A program made the translations under genes and the position numbers. The notes under the pieces are model-generated. The model did not search any database and was not told the DNA's origin. It saw only the letters and a list, made by a program, of their open reading frames with translations. From NCBI RefSeq assembly GCF_002929225.1, contig NZ_PISM01000004.1:186001-250000 (forward strand): a stretch of 64,000 nt of DNA. The letters are read 5' to 3'. How positions within the stretch are numbered: the first letter of the stretch is position 1; every line of letters begins with the position of its first letter. Source of the stretch: Stutzerimonas kunmingensis (GTDB lineage: Bacteria; Pseudomonadota; Gammaproteobacteria; Pseudomonadales; Pseudomonadaceae). Below, piece by piece: positions 44,128 through 51,775 of the stretch.

Positions 44128-44233
44128 TGGGGCTGCTCCCCCTCACCCTAACCCTCTCCCCGGAGGGGAGAGGGAACTGGCGCGGAGAAACGGCTGACCT
44201 CGTTCCTCCCTCTCCTCTCGGGGAGAGGGGAAA
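44128..44233. repeat. Two-hairpin intergenic repeat between alc and allA
   Basis: Hairpin 1: ccctctcccc (44152-44161) with ggggagaggg (44165-44174). Hairpin 2: ccctctcc (44208-44215) with ggagaggg (44222-44229). The two are related in sequence and inverted. This pattern (ctctcccc-ggaggggagagg) resembles a widely dispersed intergenic palindrome class of proteobacteria. It interrupts the purine operon and could stabilise or process the mRNA. Confidence 0.75.
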
Positions 44234-44240
44234 CCGCTTC

Positions 44241-45236
44241 CTACTTCGCCACCTTGCCAAACAACCGCAGCCGGCTCACACCGCCGTCTGGGAAGATGTT
44301 CAGGCGCACGTGGGTGATCGGGCCGAGCTTGGCGATCTGCTCGCTGAACTCGTGTTCGGCGTGCATCGACAGCTTCTGGCTCGGCAGCAGTTCGCGCCAG
44401 AACAGGCTCTGGGTCTCGATCTGGCTGTCGGTGCCGCCTTTGACGTAAGCCGCCTGGATCGAGCAGCTGTCCGGGTAGTTGCCCTTGAAGTGCAGGGTAT
44501 CGACGACGATGCGCTCGATCTCGCCCGAATGGCCGAGGGCGACGATGACCCAGTCATTGCCGGGCGTGCGACGGCGGGCGGTTTCCCAGCCGTCGCCCAT
44601 GTTCTCGCCACGGTTCGGGTTGAGGATGTTGCTCATGCGGCCGAAATGCTCGTCCGAGCAGGCCAGCGCACGACCGCCATTCAGTGCGGCAGCCAGGTCG
44701 ATCTGCTCGTTATCGCCGACGCTGCTCCAGTCGCGGAACGGGATGCCGTGCACGCGCAGACGCGCCACGCCGCCGTCCGGGTAGATGTTGAAGCGCAGGT
44801 GGCTGACCGGCTTGTCGAAGGCGATCTCGTGGTAGTGGTGGCTGTTGCCCTGGAGCTCGACCGCCGGGAGGATTTCCGTCCAGACGGTGTCGTCGCTCGG
44901 ATCTCCGTCGGCGACGAAGCAGGCTTCCAGCGAGGCGGACGGCGGGTAGTTGCCGGTGAAGTGGCTGGTGTCGATATCCACGCCCTTGATCTGACCCGGC
45001 ACGCCCAGGCGGATCACCGCATGGTCGTAACCTTCGAAACGCTTGCGGCGCGACTCCCAGCCGTCCATCCACTTGCCGTTGTCATCGAAAACGCCCTCCT
45101 TCCATACGGCCGGTGTTGGCTGGAACAACCGGTTGACGTCGGCGAACCAATCGTCGGTGACGGAGATGGCGCGGGTGCCCAGGCGGGCATCGGCCAGGTT
45201 GACGTATTTTTCGAAGGGTACGGCGTAAGCTTTCAT
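44241..45236 (-). CDS. alc: Allantoicase
   Basis: Hydrolyses allantoate to ureidoglycolate and urea. The 331-residue protein has the expected internal duplication: two jelly-roll repeats, each with a HFTGNYP / HFKGNYP motif (near residues 70 and 237) and a following [17 protein letters not shown] / [17 protein letters not shown] motif (near 145 and 310). The ATG at 45236 ([20 protein letters not shown]) is the usual allantoicase start; the frame is open further upstream only as shadow. It sits 65 bp after uraD. This PuuE-Alc-AllA route, releasing urea twice, implies urease elsewhere in the genome. Confidence 0.96.
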   Translation of the reverse strand: MKAYAVPFEKYVNLADARLGTRAISVTDDWFADVNRLFQPTPAVWKEGVFDDNGKWMDGWESRRKRFEGYDHAVIRLGVPGQIKGVDIDTSHFTGNYPPSASLEACFVADGDPSDDTVWTEILPAVELQGNSHHYHEIAFDKPVSHLRFNIYPDGGVARLRVHGIPFRDWSSVGDNEQIDLAAALNGGRALACSDEHFGRMSNILNPNRGENMGDGWETARRRTPGNDWVIVALGHSGEIERIVVDTLHFKGNYPDSCSIQAAYVKGGTDSQIETQSLFWRELLPSQKLSMHAEHEFSEQIAKLGPITHVRLNIFPDGGVSRLRLFGKVAK

Positions 45237-45301
45237 GGACTCGTCTGCCTTGGATGAGAAGCGGTTTCTGTCATTACTGCCTTTGTTGCGGTTGGTGCTC
45301 G

Positions 45302-45817
45302 TTACATCGCCTGCAGGCGGAACAGGGCGATCTTGTTGATTTCCGCCAGCGCCCGGGCGAATTCCTGTTCGGGATCGTTGTGGATGCGTTCTTCGAATGC
45401 GGCGAGGATCTGGTGCCGGTTGCTGCCCTTGACCGCCATGATGAAGGGGAAGCCGAACTTGGCCTTGTAGGCCTCGTTGAGTTCGGTGAAGCGGGCGAAC
45501 TCCTCCGGCGTGCATTCGTGGATGCCGGCGCCGGCCTGCTCCGAGGTGCTGGAGGCGGTCAGCTCGCCACGCACGGCGGCCTTGCCGGCCAGGTCGGGGT
45601 GAGCATTGACCAGTGCCAGCTGAGTGTCATGGTCGGCGGCGAGCATCGCCTGGGACAGGCGGGTGTGCAGCACCTCGATGTTGTCCAGCGTCTCGTCGAT
45701 GCCCGCTTGGTAGACGGTTTCGGCAACCCAGGGCGAGTGCTCGTAGACGTCGGCGAAGGCGGCAACAAAGGCATCGTGATCCAGCGTCGAGGGTTTGATC
45801 GTCTTGAAGGGCGTCAT
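45302..45817 (-). CDS. uraD: OHCU decarboxylase
   Basis: Decarboxylates 2-oxo-4-hydroxy-4-carboxy-5-ureidoimidazoline to S-allantoin. A 171-residue all-helical protein. Expected residues: the catalytic His in [10 protein letters not shown] (near 72), Glu in ECTPEEF region ([22 protein letters not shown], near 115-135) and Arg in GSNRHQIL (near 138). Its ATG overlaps the puuE stop by one base (TGATG), which gives translational coupling. It stands between puuE and alc, and acts after UraH in the pathway. Confidence 0.96.
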   Translation of the reverse strand: MTPFKTIKPSTLDHDAFVAAFADVYEHSPWVAETVYQAGIDETLDNIEVLHTRLSQAMLAADHDTQLALVNAHPDLAGKAAVRGELTASSTSEQAGAGIHECTPEEFARFTELNEAYKAKFGFPFIMAVKGSNRHQILAAFEERIHNDPEQEFARALAEINKIALFRLQAM

Positions 45818-46776
45818 CAGTTGCGCTCCGCAGTAAAGGGGTGAGTGGCGTGCCAGTGGCGGGCGATGTCGACACGACGGGCGAACCAGACCTTCTCATG
45901 GCCCTTCACGTATTCGATGAAGCGGGCCAGCGACGCCAGGCGCGCCGGGCGCCCGAGCAGCCGGCAGTGCATGCCGATGGACAACATCTTCGGCGCGCCT
46001 TCGCAGCCTTCGGCGTAGAGCACGTCGAAGGCATCCTTCAGATAGGTGAAGAAGTCATCGCCGCTGTTGAAGCCCTGCACCTGGGTGAAGCGCATGTCGT
46101 TGGTGTCCAGCGTGTAGGGAATCACCAGATGCGGCTTGTCCGGCGTCGACTCGGGGTCCCAGTAGGGCAGGTCGTCGTCGTAGGTGTCCGAGTCGTAGAG
46201 AAAGCCCCCTTCCTCGCGTACCAGGCGCCGGGTGTTCGGGCCGGTGCGGCCGGTGTACCAGCCGAGCGGCCGTTCGCCGGTGATCTCGCCGAGGATGCGG
46301 ATGGCTTCCTGCATGTGCTCGCGCTCCTGCGCCTCATCCATGTACTGGTAGTCGATCCAGCGGTATCCGTGGCTGCAGATCTCGTGTCCGGCGCCGGCCA
46401 TCGCCTTGATCAGCTCGGGGTGACGCTGGGCGGCCATGGCGACGGCGAAGATGGTCAGCGGGATGTCGTGCTTGTCGAACAGCTTGAGCAGGCGCCATAC
46501 GCCAGCACGGCTGCCGTATTCGTACAGCGACTCCATGCTCATGTGGCGCACGCCTTGCAGCGGCTGTGCGGCGACCATCTCGGAGAGAAAGGCTTCGGAT
46601 TCCTTGTCGCCGTGCAGCACGCAGCGTTCGCCACCTTCCTCGTAATTCAACACGAAGGACAACGCGATACGTGCATCCCCCGGCCAGCGCGGGTGCGGTG
46701 GGTTGCTGGCGTAACCGATCAGGTCGCGTGGGTAGTCGGCGCTCACTGGGGTGCTTCCTGTATGGCAGGTCGTCAT
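45817..46776 (-). CDS. puuE: Allantoinase PuuE (polysaccharide deacetylase fold)
   Basis: Metal-independent-type allantoinase, unrelated to AllB, that opens allantoin to allantoate; 319 residues from the ATG at 46776. The fold is the NodB/polysaccharide deacetylase barrel: FVLNYEEGGERC near residue 40, HGYRWIDYQYMDE near 140, GWYTGRTGPNTRRL near 170 and SIGMHCRLLGRP near 270. The longer frame to 46893 would cross the operator and is rejected. It is the first gene of the puuE-uraD-alc-allA-puuD operon and is divergent from uraH with a 250-bp regulatory gap. A TTGTATACAA palindrome lies only 20 bp upstream. Confidence 0.96.
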   Translation of the reverse strand: MTTCHTGSTPVSADYPRDLIGYASNPPHPRWPGDARIALSFVLNYEEGGERCVLHGDKESEAFLSEMVAAQPLQGVRHMSMESLYEYGSRAGVWRLLKLFDKHDIPLTIFAVAMAAQRHPELIKAMAGAGHEICSHGYRWIDYQYMDEAQEREHMQEAIRILGEITGERPLGWYTGRTGPNTRRLVREEGGFLYDSDTYDDDLPYWDPESTPDKPHLVIPYTLDTNDMRFTQVQGFNSGDDFFTYLKDAFDVLYAEGCEGAPKMLSIGMHCRLLGRPARLASLARFIEYVKGHEKVWFARRVDIARHWHATHPFTAERN

Positions 46777-46796
46777 GGCACGACCGGATGGCTGGA

Positions 46797-46806
46797 TTGT
46801 ATACAA
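46797..46806. promoter_or_regulatory. TTGTATACAA operator at puuE
   Basis: A perfect 10-bp palindrome 21 bp before the puuE start, likely overlapping its transcription start region. Same as 49813-49822 at the azgA-type permease. This is the type of site bound by FCD-subfamily GntR regulators. Confidence 0.7.
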
Positions 46807-46932
46807 ATTGAATGAGGCTTTGTAAATAGCAATTTTCATCCTTTCGCTATAGCTGGTATCTGCCGTGTCGCGATCAACCATGCTCAGAGCCATCTGCAGC
46901 TTGCAGGTAACGGGCCAAACGATGCTTGAAAA

Positions 46933-46942
46933 ACTGTATACA
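46933..46942. promoter_or_regulatory. CTGTATACAA operator near uraH
   Basis: An octamer palindrome TGTATACA (46934-46941) with one unmatched outer base, 83 bp upstream of the uraH GTG and 156 bp from puuE. It is the second copy in the divergent puuE/uraH promoter region. Confidence 0.65.
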
Positions 46943-47025
46943 AAAATATCTGCAGATTGTCTTGAGCGATGTGGGGCGGATGGTTATGCTCGGGGCAGTT
47001 TCCATTCAACAGAGCGGAGGTGCCC

Positions 47026-47379
47026 GTGGGCCGATTGACCACACACGTACTCGACGCCGCCCACGGTTGCCCGGGCAGCGGAATCAAGGTGGAGCTGTAT
47101 CGCGTCGAGGATCAGGCGCTGACCCTGGTCGCAACCCGTGAGACCAATGCCGACGGGCGCTGCGACAGTCCGTTGCTGGAAGGTGCGGATTACCTGTCCG
47201 GTGTCTATCAGCTGCAGTTCAGTGCCGGCGACTATTACCGCCGTCGCGGCGTGGCCCTGGCGAATCCTGCGTTTCTCGATGTGGTGGTGCTGCGCTTCGG
47301 GATCGATTCGGCGCAGGAGCATTACCACGTGCCGTTGTTGGTATCGCCGTATAGCTATTCGACGTATCGGGGTAGCTAG
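47026..47379 (+). CDS. uraH: 5-hydroxyisourate hydrolase, cytoplasmic
   Basis: Hydrolyses 5-hydroxyisourate (from PuuD) to OHCU. The 117-residue protein starts at GTG (47026), where GGAGG lies 5 bases upstream and gives the standard start GRLTTHVLDAAHG; the frame open to 46969 is not used. Family residues: His in TTHVLD, Arg in ADGRCDSPLL, His in YHVPLLVSPYSYST, and the C-terminal tetrapeptide YRGS. There is no signal peptide, unlike the paralogue at 30909-31319. It is divergent from puuE and ends 41 bp before a strong terminator. Confidence 0.95.
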   Translation: MGRLTTHVLDAAHGCPGSGIKVELYRVEDQALTLVATRETNADGRCDSPLLEGADYLSGVYQLQFSAGDYYRRRGVALANPAFLDVVVLRFGIDSAQEHYHVPLLVSPYSYSTYRGS

Positions 47380-47420
47380 TCGCTTTTCCCTTCAGTGCTG
47401 ACTCTTGTGGAGTCCCTTTG

Positions 47421-47443
47421 CCCGCCGTAATGGCGGGTTTTTT
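47421..47443 (+). terminator. Terminator after uraH
   Basis: cccgcc (47421-47426), loop gtaat, ggcggg (47432-47437), followed by six T (47438-47443). Confidence 0.9.
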
Positions 47444-47539
47444 ATGGGGTGAGTTTGGTTGGCGTGAGGCGCTCGGCGCTGGTTACAGCGTGCGCATTGC
47501 TCGATGCTTTACCTTTCTTTCGTGTCGGCGAGTAGCAGG

Positions 47540-47567
47540 GGTGGAAAAACGCGCCGCGTTTTCCACC
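47540..47567. repeat. Solitary REP-like palindrome
   Basis: ggtggaaaaacgcg and its near complement cgcgttttccacc form a 13-bp stem with a one-base bulge. The sequence resembles the right half of the REPIN at 28.0 kb (gtggaaaac / gttttccac) and lies between uraH and the RhtB-type gene. Confidence 0.65.
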
Positions 47568-47633
47568 GGGGGTGGCGTGCAGATCTTTGTCTGACGCCCG
47601 CTAACGACTAGACAAAGGCTTCGCTAAAGAGCG

Positions 47634-48260
47634 CTACCGACTCATCAAAGACGCCGCTCCCGCGCCCCCAAACAGCGCCGCGCTGGTCCGGTTGAACCAC
47701 GCATGCCCTTTCCCGGTGCGCAGGTAACGTGCCGCCCCCTGCGCGCCCAACCCGTAGGCCAGCTTGCAGAGCAGATCGAGCACGGCCCAGGTAAGGATCA
47801 TCACCAATAGCTGCGGCAGCAAAGGCTGCCCCGCGCTGAGAAACTGCGGCAGAAAGGCAGCAAAGAAGAGAATGTCCTTTGGATTGCTGCCACCAAGGAT
47901 GAACGCCCGGCCGAACAATCGACTGAAACGTGGGGCGAGGGCGGGGCTTTCGATCTCGTGGGCGGTGGGTGTGCGACGGGCTTCCTTCCAGCTCTGCCAG
48001 GCGAGGTAGAACAGGTACAGCGCACCGACCAGCTTGAGCGTGCTGAACAGCCGCTCCGAGGCCATCAGCAACGCGCCTAGCCCCAGCGCCGAGGCGCTGA
48101 GCAGGGCGATGGACGCTGTCACACCGCCGAGAAAGGCTGGCCAGGAGCGGCGTACTCCGTAGTTCAGGCTGTTGCTGATCATCAACAGCGACAGCGGCCC
48201 GGGGATCAGGATCACCACCAGCGCCGCACCGGCGAACAACAGCCACATCTCCAGGGTCAT
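47634..48260 (-). CDS. LysE/RhtB family translocator
   Basis: A 208-residue inner-membrane exporter with about six helices (residues 4-24, 40-62, 65-85, 115-140, 145-170 and the C-terminus). The family signature IPGPLSLLMISNSLNYG lies at residues 19-35, and GSNPKDILFFAAFLPQF at about 124-140. Substrates of RhtB members are amino acids (homoserine, threonine, leucine) or related compounds; the precise one is unknown. A longer overlapping frame on the same strand (47608-48279) is a shadow. It lies between uraH and the AzgA-type permease, but shows no sign of a shared operon with the purine genes. Confidence 0.88.
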   Translation of the reverse strand: MTLEMWLLFAGAALVVILIPGPLSLLMISNSLNYGVRRSWPAFLGGVTASIALLSASALGLGALLMASERLFSTLKLVGALYLFYLAWQSWKEARRTPTAHEIESPALAPRFSRLFGRAFILGGSNPKDILFFAAFLPQFLSAGQPLLPQLLVMILTWAVLDLLCKLAYGLGAQGAARYLRTGKGHAWFNRTSAALFGGAGAASLMSR

Positions 48261-48282
48261 GACGGCCTCCTATAGCCAATGC

Positions 48283-48309
48283 AAAAGCCCCACCGCGAAG
48301 CAGTGGGGC
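48283..48309 (-). terminator. Terminator after the AzgA-type permease
   Basis: gccccac (48287-48293) pairs with gtggggc (48303-48309); on the minus strand the stem is followed by tttt (48286-48283). The hairpin begins 30 bp past the permease stop. Confidence 0.85.
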
Positions 48310-48339
48310 CGTAGGTGAGCCGGATGCTGCCGGCCCGGT

Positions 48340-49686
48340 TCAGAGGAACGCGAACTTGGCGATGAAGATCACACACAGCACATACAGGCTGATCGACACC
48401 TTGTCGCGCTGGCCAGTCAACAGCTTGAGCGTCGCGTAGGTCAAGAAGCCCAGGGCGATACCGTTGGCGATGGAAAAGGTCAGCGGCATCATCACCACGG
48501 TGACGATGGCCGGGATGGTGTCGGTGTGGTCCTTCCAGTCGATATTGGCCAGGCCGCTCATCATCAGCATCGCCACGTAGATCAGCGCGCCGGCGGTGGC
48601 GTAGGCGGGAATCATGCCGGCCAGCGGGGCGAAGAACATGGCAATCAGGAACAGCACGCCGACGGTCACTGCGGTCAGCCCGGTGCGGCCGCCGGCGGCG
48701 ACGCCAGCGGCGCTCTCCACGTAGCTGGTCACTGGCGGGCAACCGACGAAGGCGCCGACCACGCTGGAGCTGCTGTCGGCCTTCAGCGCGCGGGAGAGGT
48801 TCTCGATCTTGCCGTCCTCATTGACCAGGTTGGCACGGTGGGCGACGCCCATCAGGGTGCCGGCGGTGTCGAACATGTTCACGAAGAGGAAGGCGAGGAT
48901 CACGCTGACCATCGCCACGTTGAGCGCGCCGGCGATATCCATGGCCAGCCAGGTCGGCGCCAGGCTCGGCGGCATCGACACCAGGCCGTTGTACTCGACC
49001 AGACCAAACGCCCAGCCGATACCGGTGACCACCAGCATGCTCAATAGGATCGCACCGAAGACATTGCGGTGGCTGAGTACGGCGATCATCAGGAAGCATA
49101 CCGCGGCCAGCAGCGCCGACGGCTCGGCGAACGAGCCCATGGTCAGCAATGTTGCCGGGCTGTCGACGACGATGCCGGCGGTCTTCAGGCCGATCAGACC
49201 GAGGAACAGACCGACGCCGGCGCCCATGGCGAAGCGCAGGCTCATGGGGATGCTGTTGAGCAGCCATTCGCGGATGCGCGACAGGCTCATGATCATGAAC
49301 AGCACGCCGGAGATGAACACCGCGCCGAGCGCGATCTCCCAGCTGTACCCCATCTCGCCGACCACCGTGTAGGTGAAGAAGGCGTTGAGGCCCATGCCTG
49401 GCGCCAGGCCCACCGGCCAGTTGGCGTACAGCCCCATCAACAGGCAGCCGAGCGCCGCGCCAATGCAGGTGGCAACGAAGGCAGCGCCGTGGTCGATGCC
49501 TGCGTCGGCCATGATGTTCGGGTTGACGAAGATGATGTAGGCCATGGTGACGAAGGTCGTCAGGCCGGCGAGCAGTTCGGTGCGGATGCTGGTGCGGTGT
49601 TCGCTGAGCTTGAAGATCCGCTCGAGCGGACCGGTGCGTTGCGGCTGCAGCCCGACGGCCGCCTGTTCCTGCTTGGTGCTGTCCAC
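48340..49686 (-). CDS. AzgA/PbuG-type guanine/hypoxanthine/adenine permease
   Basis: A 448-residue permease of the NCS2/AzgA subfamily with about 12 helices. GTG at 49686 is chosen: gagga lies 7 bases before it and the product starts VDSTKQEQAAVGLQ; the frame is open to 50112 only by running over the gntR gene. Signature segments are ELLAGLTTFVTMAYIIFVNPNIMADAGI, APGMGLNAFFTYTVV, LFVNMFDTAGTLMGVA and CPPVTSYVESAAGVAAGGRTGL. These transporters take up guanine and hypoxanthine, which suits the nearby guanine deaminase and xanthine dehydrogenase. The promoter region holds a TGAC-N6-GTCA site and two TTGT-NN-ACAA sites. Confidence 0.93.
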   Translation of the reverse strand: MDSTKQEQAAVGLQPQRTGPLERIFKLSEHRTSIRTELLAGLTTFVTMAYIIFVNPNIMADAGIDHGAAFVATCIGAALGCLLMGLYANWPVGLAPGMGLNAFFTYTVVGEMGYSWEIALGAVFISGVLFMIMSLSRIREWLLNSIPMSLRFAMGAGVGLFLGLIGLKTAGIVVDSPATLLTMGSFAEPSALLAAVCFLMIAVLSHRNVFGAILLSMLVVTGIGWAFGLVEYNGLVSMPPSLAPTWLAMDIAGALNVAMVSVILAFLFVNMFDTAGTLMGVAHRANLVNEDGKIENLSRALKADSSSSVVGAFVGCPPVTSYVESAAGVAAGGRTGLTAVTVGVLFLIAMFFAPLAGMIPAYATAGALIYVAMLMMSGLANIDWKDHTDTIPAIVTVVMMPLTFSIANGIALGFLTYATLKLLTGQRDKVSISLYVLCVIFIAKFAFL

Positions 49687-49775
49687 AAGGTGTTCCTCAT
49701 CGTTCTTGTTGTCGATCACCCGGAGTGTGAGTACTCCCGAGGGGCGGGTGATGGTGGGCCTCCCGTATCGGTACT

Positions 49776-49789
49776 TGACCAAAAAGTCA
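49776..49789. promoter_or_regulatory. TGAC-N6-GTCA site (RutR-like) upstream of the AzgA-type permease
   Basis: TGACCAAAAAGTCA, extended TTGACCAAAAAGTCAG (49775-49790). It matches 11 of 14 fixed positions of the E. coli RutR consensus TTGACCA-N2-TGGTCAA. The same TGAC-N6-GTCA pattern occurs twice upstream of xdhA (59952-59965 and 59975-59988). Confidence 0.55.
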
Positions 49790-49812
49790 GAAAGGCTTCC
49801 CGGATTATGCTT

Positions 49813-49822
49813 TTGTATACAA
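49813..49822. promoter_or_regulatory. TTGTATACAA operator upstream of the AzgA-type permease
   Basis: A perfect 10-bp palindrome identical to that at puuE, 127 bp before the permease start and 204 bp before the divergent gntR start. Confidence 0.7.
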
Positions 49823-49913
49823 GAATTGCAAACAATAAATCGGTGGTCCCGCTGAATGCGCGTGGCCTGTGCGAGCTGACGGATTTGCGCGTAGGAAAAC
49901 TTGAGGCTGTGAG

Positions 49914-49923
49914 TTGTGCACAA
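49914..49923. promoter_or_regulatory. TTGTGCACAA operator-like palindrome near gntR
   Basis: A perfect 10-bp palindrome, identical to the one at 40379-40388, 103 bp upstream of the gntR start. It may serve for autoregulation. Confidence 0.55.
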
Positions 49924-50025
49924 GGTTAACGGCGTTTCAGCGTATTTATTTGTCCAGCGAACTGCCAGTAGCGGCGCGAACCCAGTAAAGTTCGGCGTTG
50001 CCGACACCTCATTTGCGAGCCATCG

Positions 50026-50781
50026 ATGAACGAACAGTTGCAGCCCCTGAAGAAGCCGACCAAGACCGGCAAGACTCGCACCGGGACGCAGGACGATATA
50101 GTTTATGCGCACATCTTCGATGCCATCCTCGAGCAGCGTCTGGCGCCGGGGACCAAGCTCAGCGAAGAGGCGCTAGGCGAGATATTCGGCGTCAGCCGCA
50201 CCATCATCCGCCGCGCGTTGTCGCGCCTGGCCCATGAAGGGGTGGTGCTGCTGCGGCCCAATCGCGGCGCGGTGGTGGCCAGTCCGAGCGTTGAAGAAGC
50301 GCGGCAGATCTTCTTCGCCCGTCGTCTGGTGGAAAAGGCCATCACCGAACTGGCCGTGCAGCACGCCAGCGACGCGCAACTCGCCGAGCTGCGGCAGATG
50401 GTGACTGATGAGCGTGATTGCTTCGACCGAGGCGATCGCGGGGCGGGCATCCGTCTGTCCGGCGAGTTTCACCTCAAGCTGGCGGAGGCGGCGAAGAACG
50501 CGCCGCTGGTGAGCTTCCAGCGCAGCCTGGTTTCGCAGACCTCGCTGATCATCGCCCAGTATGAAAGCGGCAATCGCTCGCACTGCTCGTACGACGAACA
50601 CAATGAACTGATCGACGCCATCGCTGCCCGCGACAGTGACAAGGCGGTGCGCCTGATGATGCACCACATGGACCACATCGACAGCAAGCTCAACCTCGAG
50701 GAAGACAGCGCCTCGGGTGATCTGCATGCGGTCTTCTCGCACCTGGGCCTGGCGAAGAAGAAGCCTCGCACGGCTCGCTAG
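50026..50781 (+). CDS. GntR family regulator, FCD subfamily, of the purine cluster
   Basis: A 251-residue regulator. The winged helix lies at about residues 25-90 (IVYAHIFDAILEQRLAPGTKLSEEALGEIFGVSRTIIRRALSRL is the core, given here only as positions and family), followed by a C-terminal FCD ligand domain with the expected metal-binding residues: Asp/His candidates in LSGEFHLKLAEAA (near 145-157) and MMHHMDHIDS (near 210). It is divergent from the AzgA-type permease. Palindromes TTGTATACAA/TTGTGCACAA, the kind of site bound by FCD-type GntR proteins, occur at its own promoter and in front of puuE, uraH and the NCS2 permease. The effector may be a purine breakdown product such as urate or allantoin (inference). 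Confidence 0.92.
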   Translation: MNEQLQPLKKPTKTGKTRTGTQDDIVYAHIFDAILEQRLAPGTKLSEEALGEIFGVSRTIIRRALSRLAHEGVVLLRPNRGAVVASPSVEEARQIFFARRLVEKAITELAVQHASDAQLAELRQMVTDERDCFDRGDRGAGIRLSGEFHLKLAEAAKNAPLVSFQRSLVSQTSLIIAQYESGNRSHCSYDEHNELIDAIAARDSDKAVRLMMHHMDHIDSKLNLEEDSASGDLHAVFSHLGLAKKKPRTAR

Positions 50782-51106
50782 CGTTGCCCCGCGCGCTGAC
50801 TCGTTCTGAGTCAGCGCCGTCAGTCATCACCTGCCGCGGTGGCGGCAGAGCCATGCCGGCCTGCCAGCGCCGATCGCCCGCCAGGACCGCACGCTGCAAC
50901 CCAATTCAGCACTGATCACGGCATCAGTACGCTTCCCGCCTCCGATCCGATGCGCATAGCCGCGCTGTTCAGTGCGTCAGCTTGAATTTATCTCCTTAGT
51001 GTTATGTTATAACTATCACATGTTGCGCATTGGCGTCTCTCGTTCCTGTTATCGGAGGCGAGCGGTGCGCATTGTCTGGTTTTGAATCCTGAACACCGAG
51101 GTAACG
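50782..51106. other. Intergenic region between gntR and the zinc ABC operon
   Basis: About 325 bp without a supported gene. A weak hairpin (gctgactc, 50795-50802, with gagtcagc, 50808-50815) follows the gntR stop and may end its transcript, although it has no T tract. The zinc operon promoter with a Zur box is at the far end (51001-51013). Confidence 0.5.
51001..51013 (+). promoter_or_regulatory. Zur box of the zinc ABC operon
   Basis: GTTATGTTATAAC, a 13-bp near-palindrome agreeing with the Zur consensus core GTTATA-N-TATAAC at all but one base. It lies 94 bp upstream of the ATPase gene in an AT-rich patch (tgttatgttataactatc). Confidence 0.8.
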
Positions 51107-51775
51107 ATGATCGAATGCCACGGCCTGCAATGGGGCTCGGGTAGGCCGCTCACGCCGCCATTGGATCTGCAGTTGGCTGCGGGCAGCCTGACCGCTGTCA
51201 TCGGCAGCAACGGATCGGGCAAGAGCAGCCTGCTCAAGGTAATCGCCGGTTTGGATCGCCCTTTGGTGGGACGTATAGAGCTGGGAGTACCGCTGCTGGG
51301 TGGTGTCTCCTATCTGCCGCAACAGCAGCATGTGGATAGGCAGTTTCCGATCCGACTTGCCGAACTGGTGAGCGCCGGTTTCTGGCGCAGCCGGCTCGGG
51401 CGTGACGAGCGTCGGGCGCGGCTGCGCCAGACGTTGGCGGACTGGGGCCTGCTCGATCTGCAAACCCAGGGGCTGCATGCATTGTCCGGCGGCGAGCTGC
51501 AGCGCGCCTTACTGGCACGGCTGAGCCTGACCGATGCCCAGGTGCTGTTGCTCGACGAGCCCGAAGCGGCACTGGACGATGTCGGCCTGGGCTTGCTCTG
51601 GCAGCACATTGAGCGTTGGCAGCGCGAAGCGAGGACGCTGGTAATGGTCAGCCATAACCTAGTCGGGCTGACTCATCTCCACTGTGACGGGTTGCTGATC
51701 GCCCGCAGCGGCTGCATCAAGGCGCCGATCCGGCAGTTCATGGCCGAGCGGCAACGGCTCGGGCAGGTCGCTTGA
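51107..51775 (+). CDS. Zinc ABC transporter ATPase (AztA/ZnuC-like)
   Basis: A 222-residue ATP-binding subunit. Walker A is GSNGSGKSS (near residue 31), the Q-loop lies in SYLPQQQHVDR, the signature LSGGELQRALLARL lies near 125, Walker B LLLDEPEAALD near 146 and the H-loop His in MVSHNL. Segment YLPQQQHVDRQFPI is typical of zinc/manganese cluster A-I ATPases. Three genes follow each other with tight coupling: the permease start codon overlaps its stop. The upstream Zur box points to zinc as substrate, and release from repression under zinc starvation. Confidence 0.92.
   Translation: MIECHGLQWGSGRPLTPPLDLQLAAGSLTAVIGSNGSGKSSLLKVIAGLDRPLVGRIELGVPLLGGVSYLPQQQHVDRQFPIRLAELVSAGFWRSRLGRDERRARLRQTLADWGLLDLQTQGLHALSGGELQRALLARLSLTDAQVLLLDEPEAALDDVGLGLLWQHIERWQREARTLVMVSHNLVGLTHLHCDGLLIARSGCIKAPIRQFMAERQRLGQVA

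Noticed and set aside
47608..48279. A longer 223-codon frame overlapping the RhtB-type gene
   Set aside because: It overlaps almost completely with the conserved membrane protein in another frame and shows no membrane helices or family motif.
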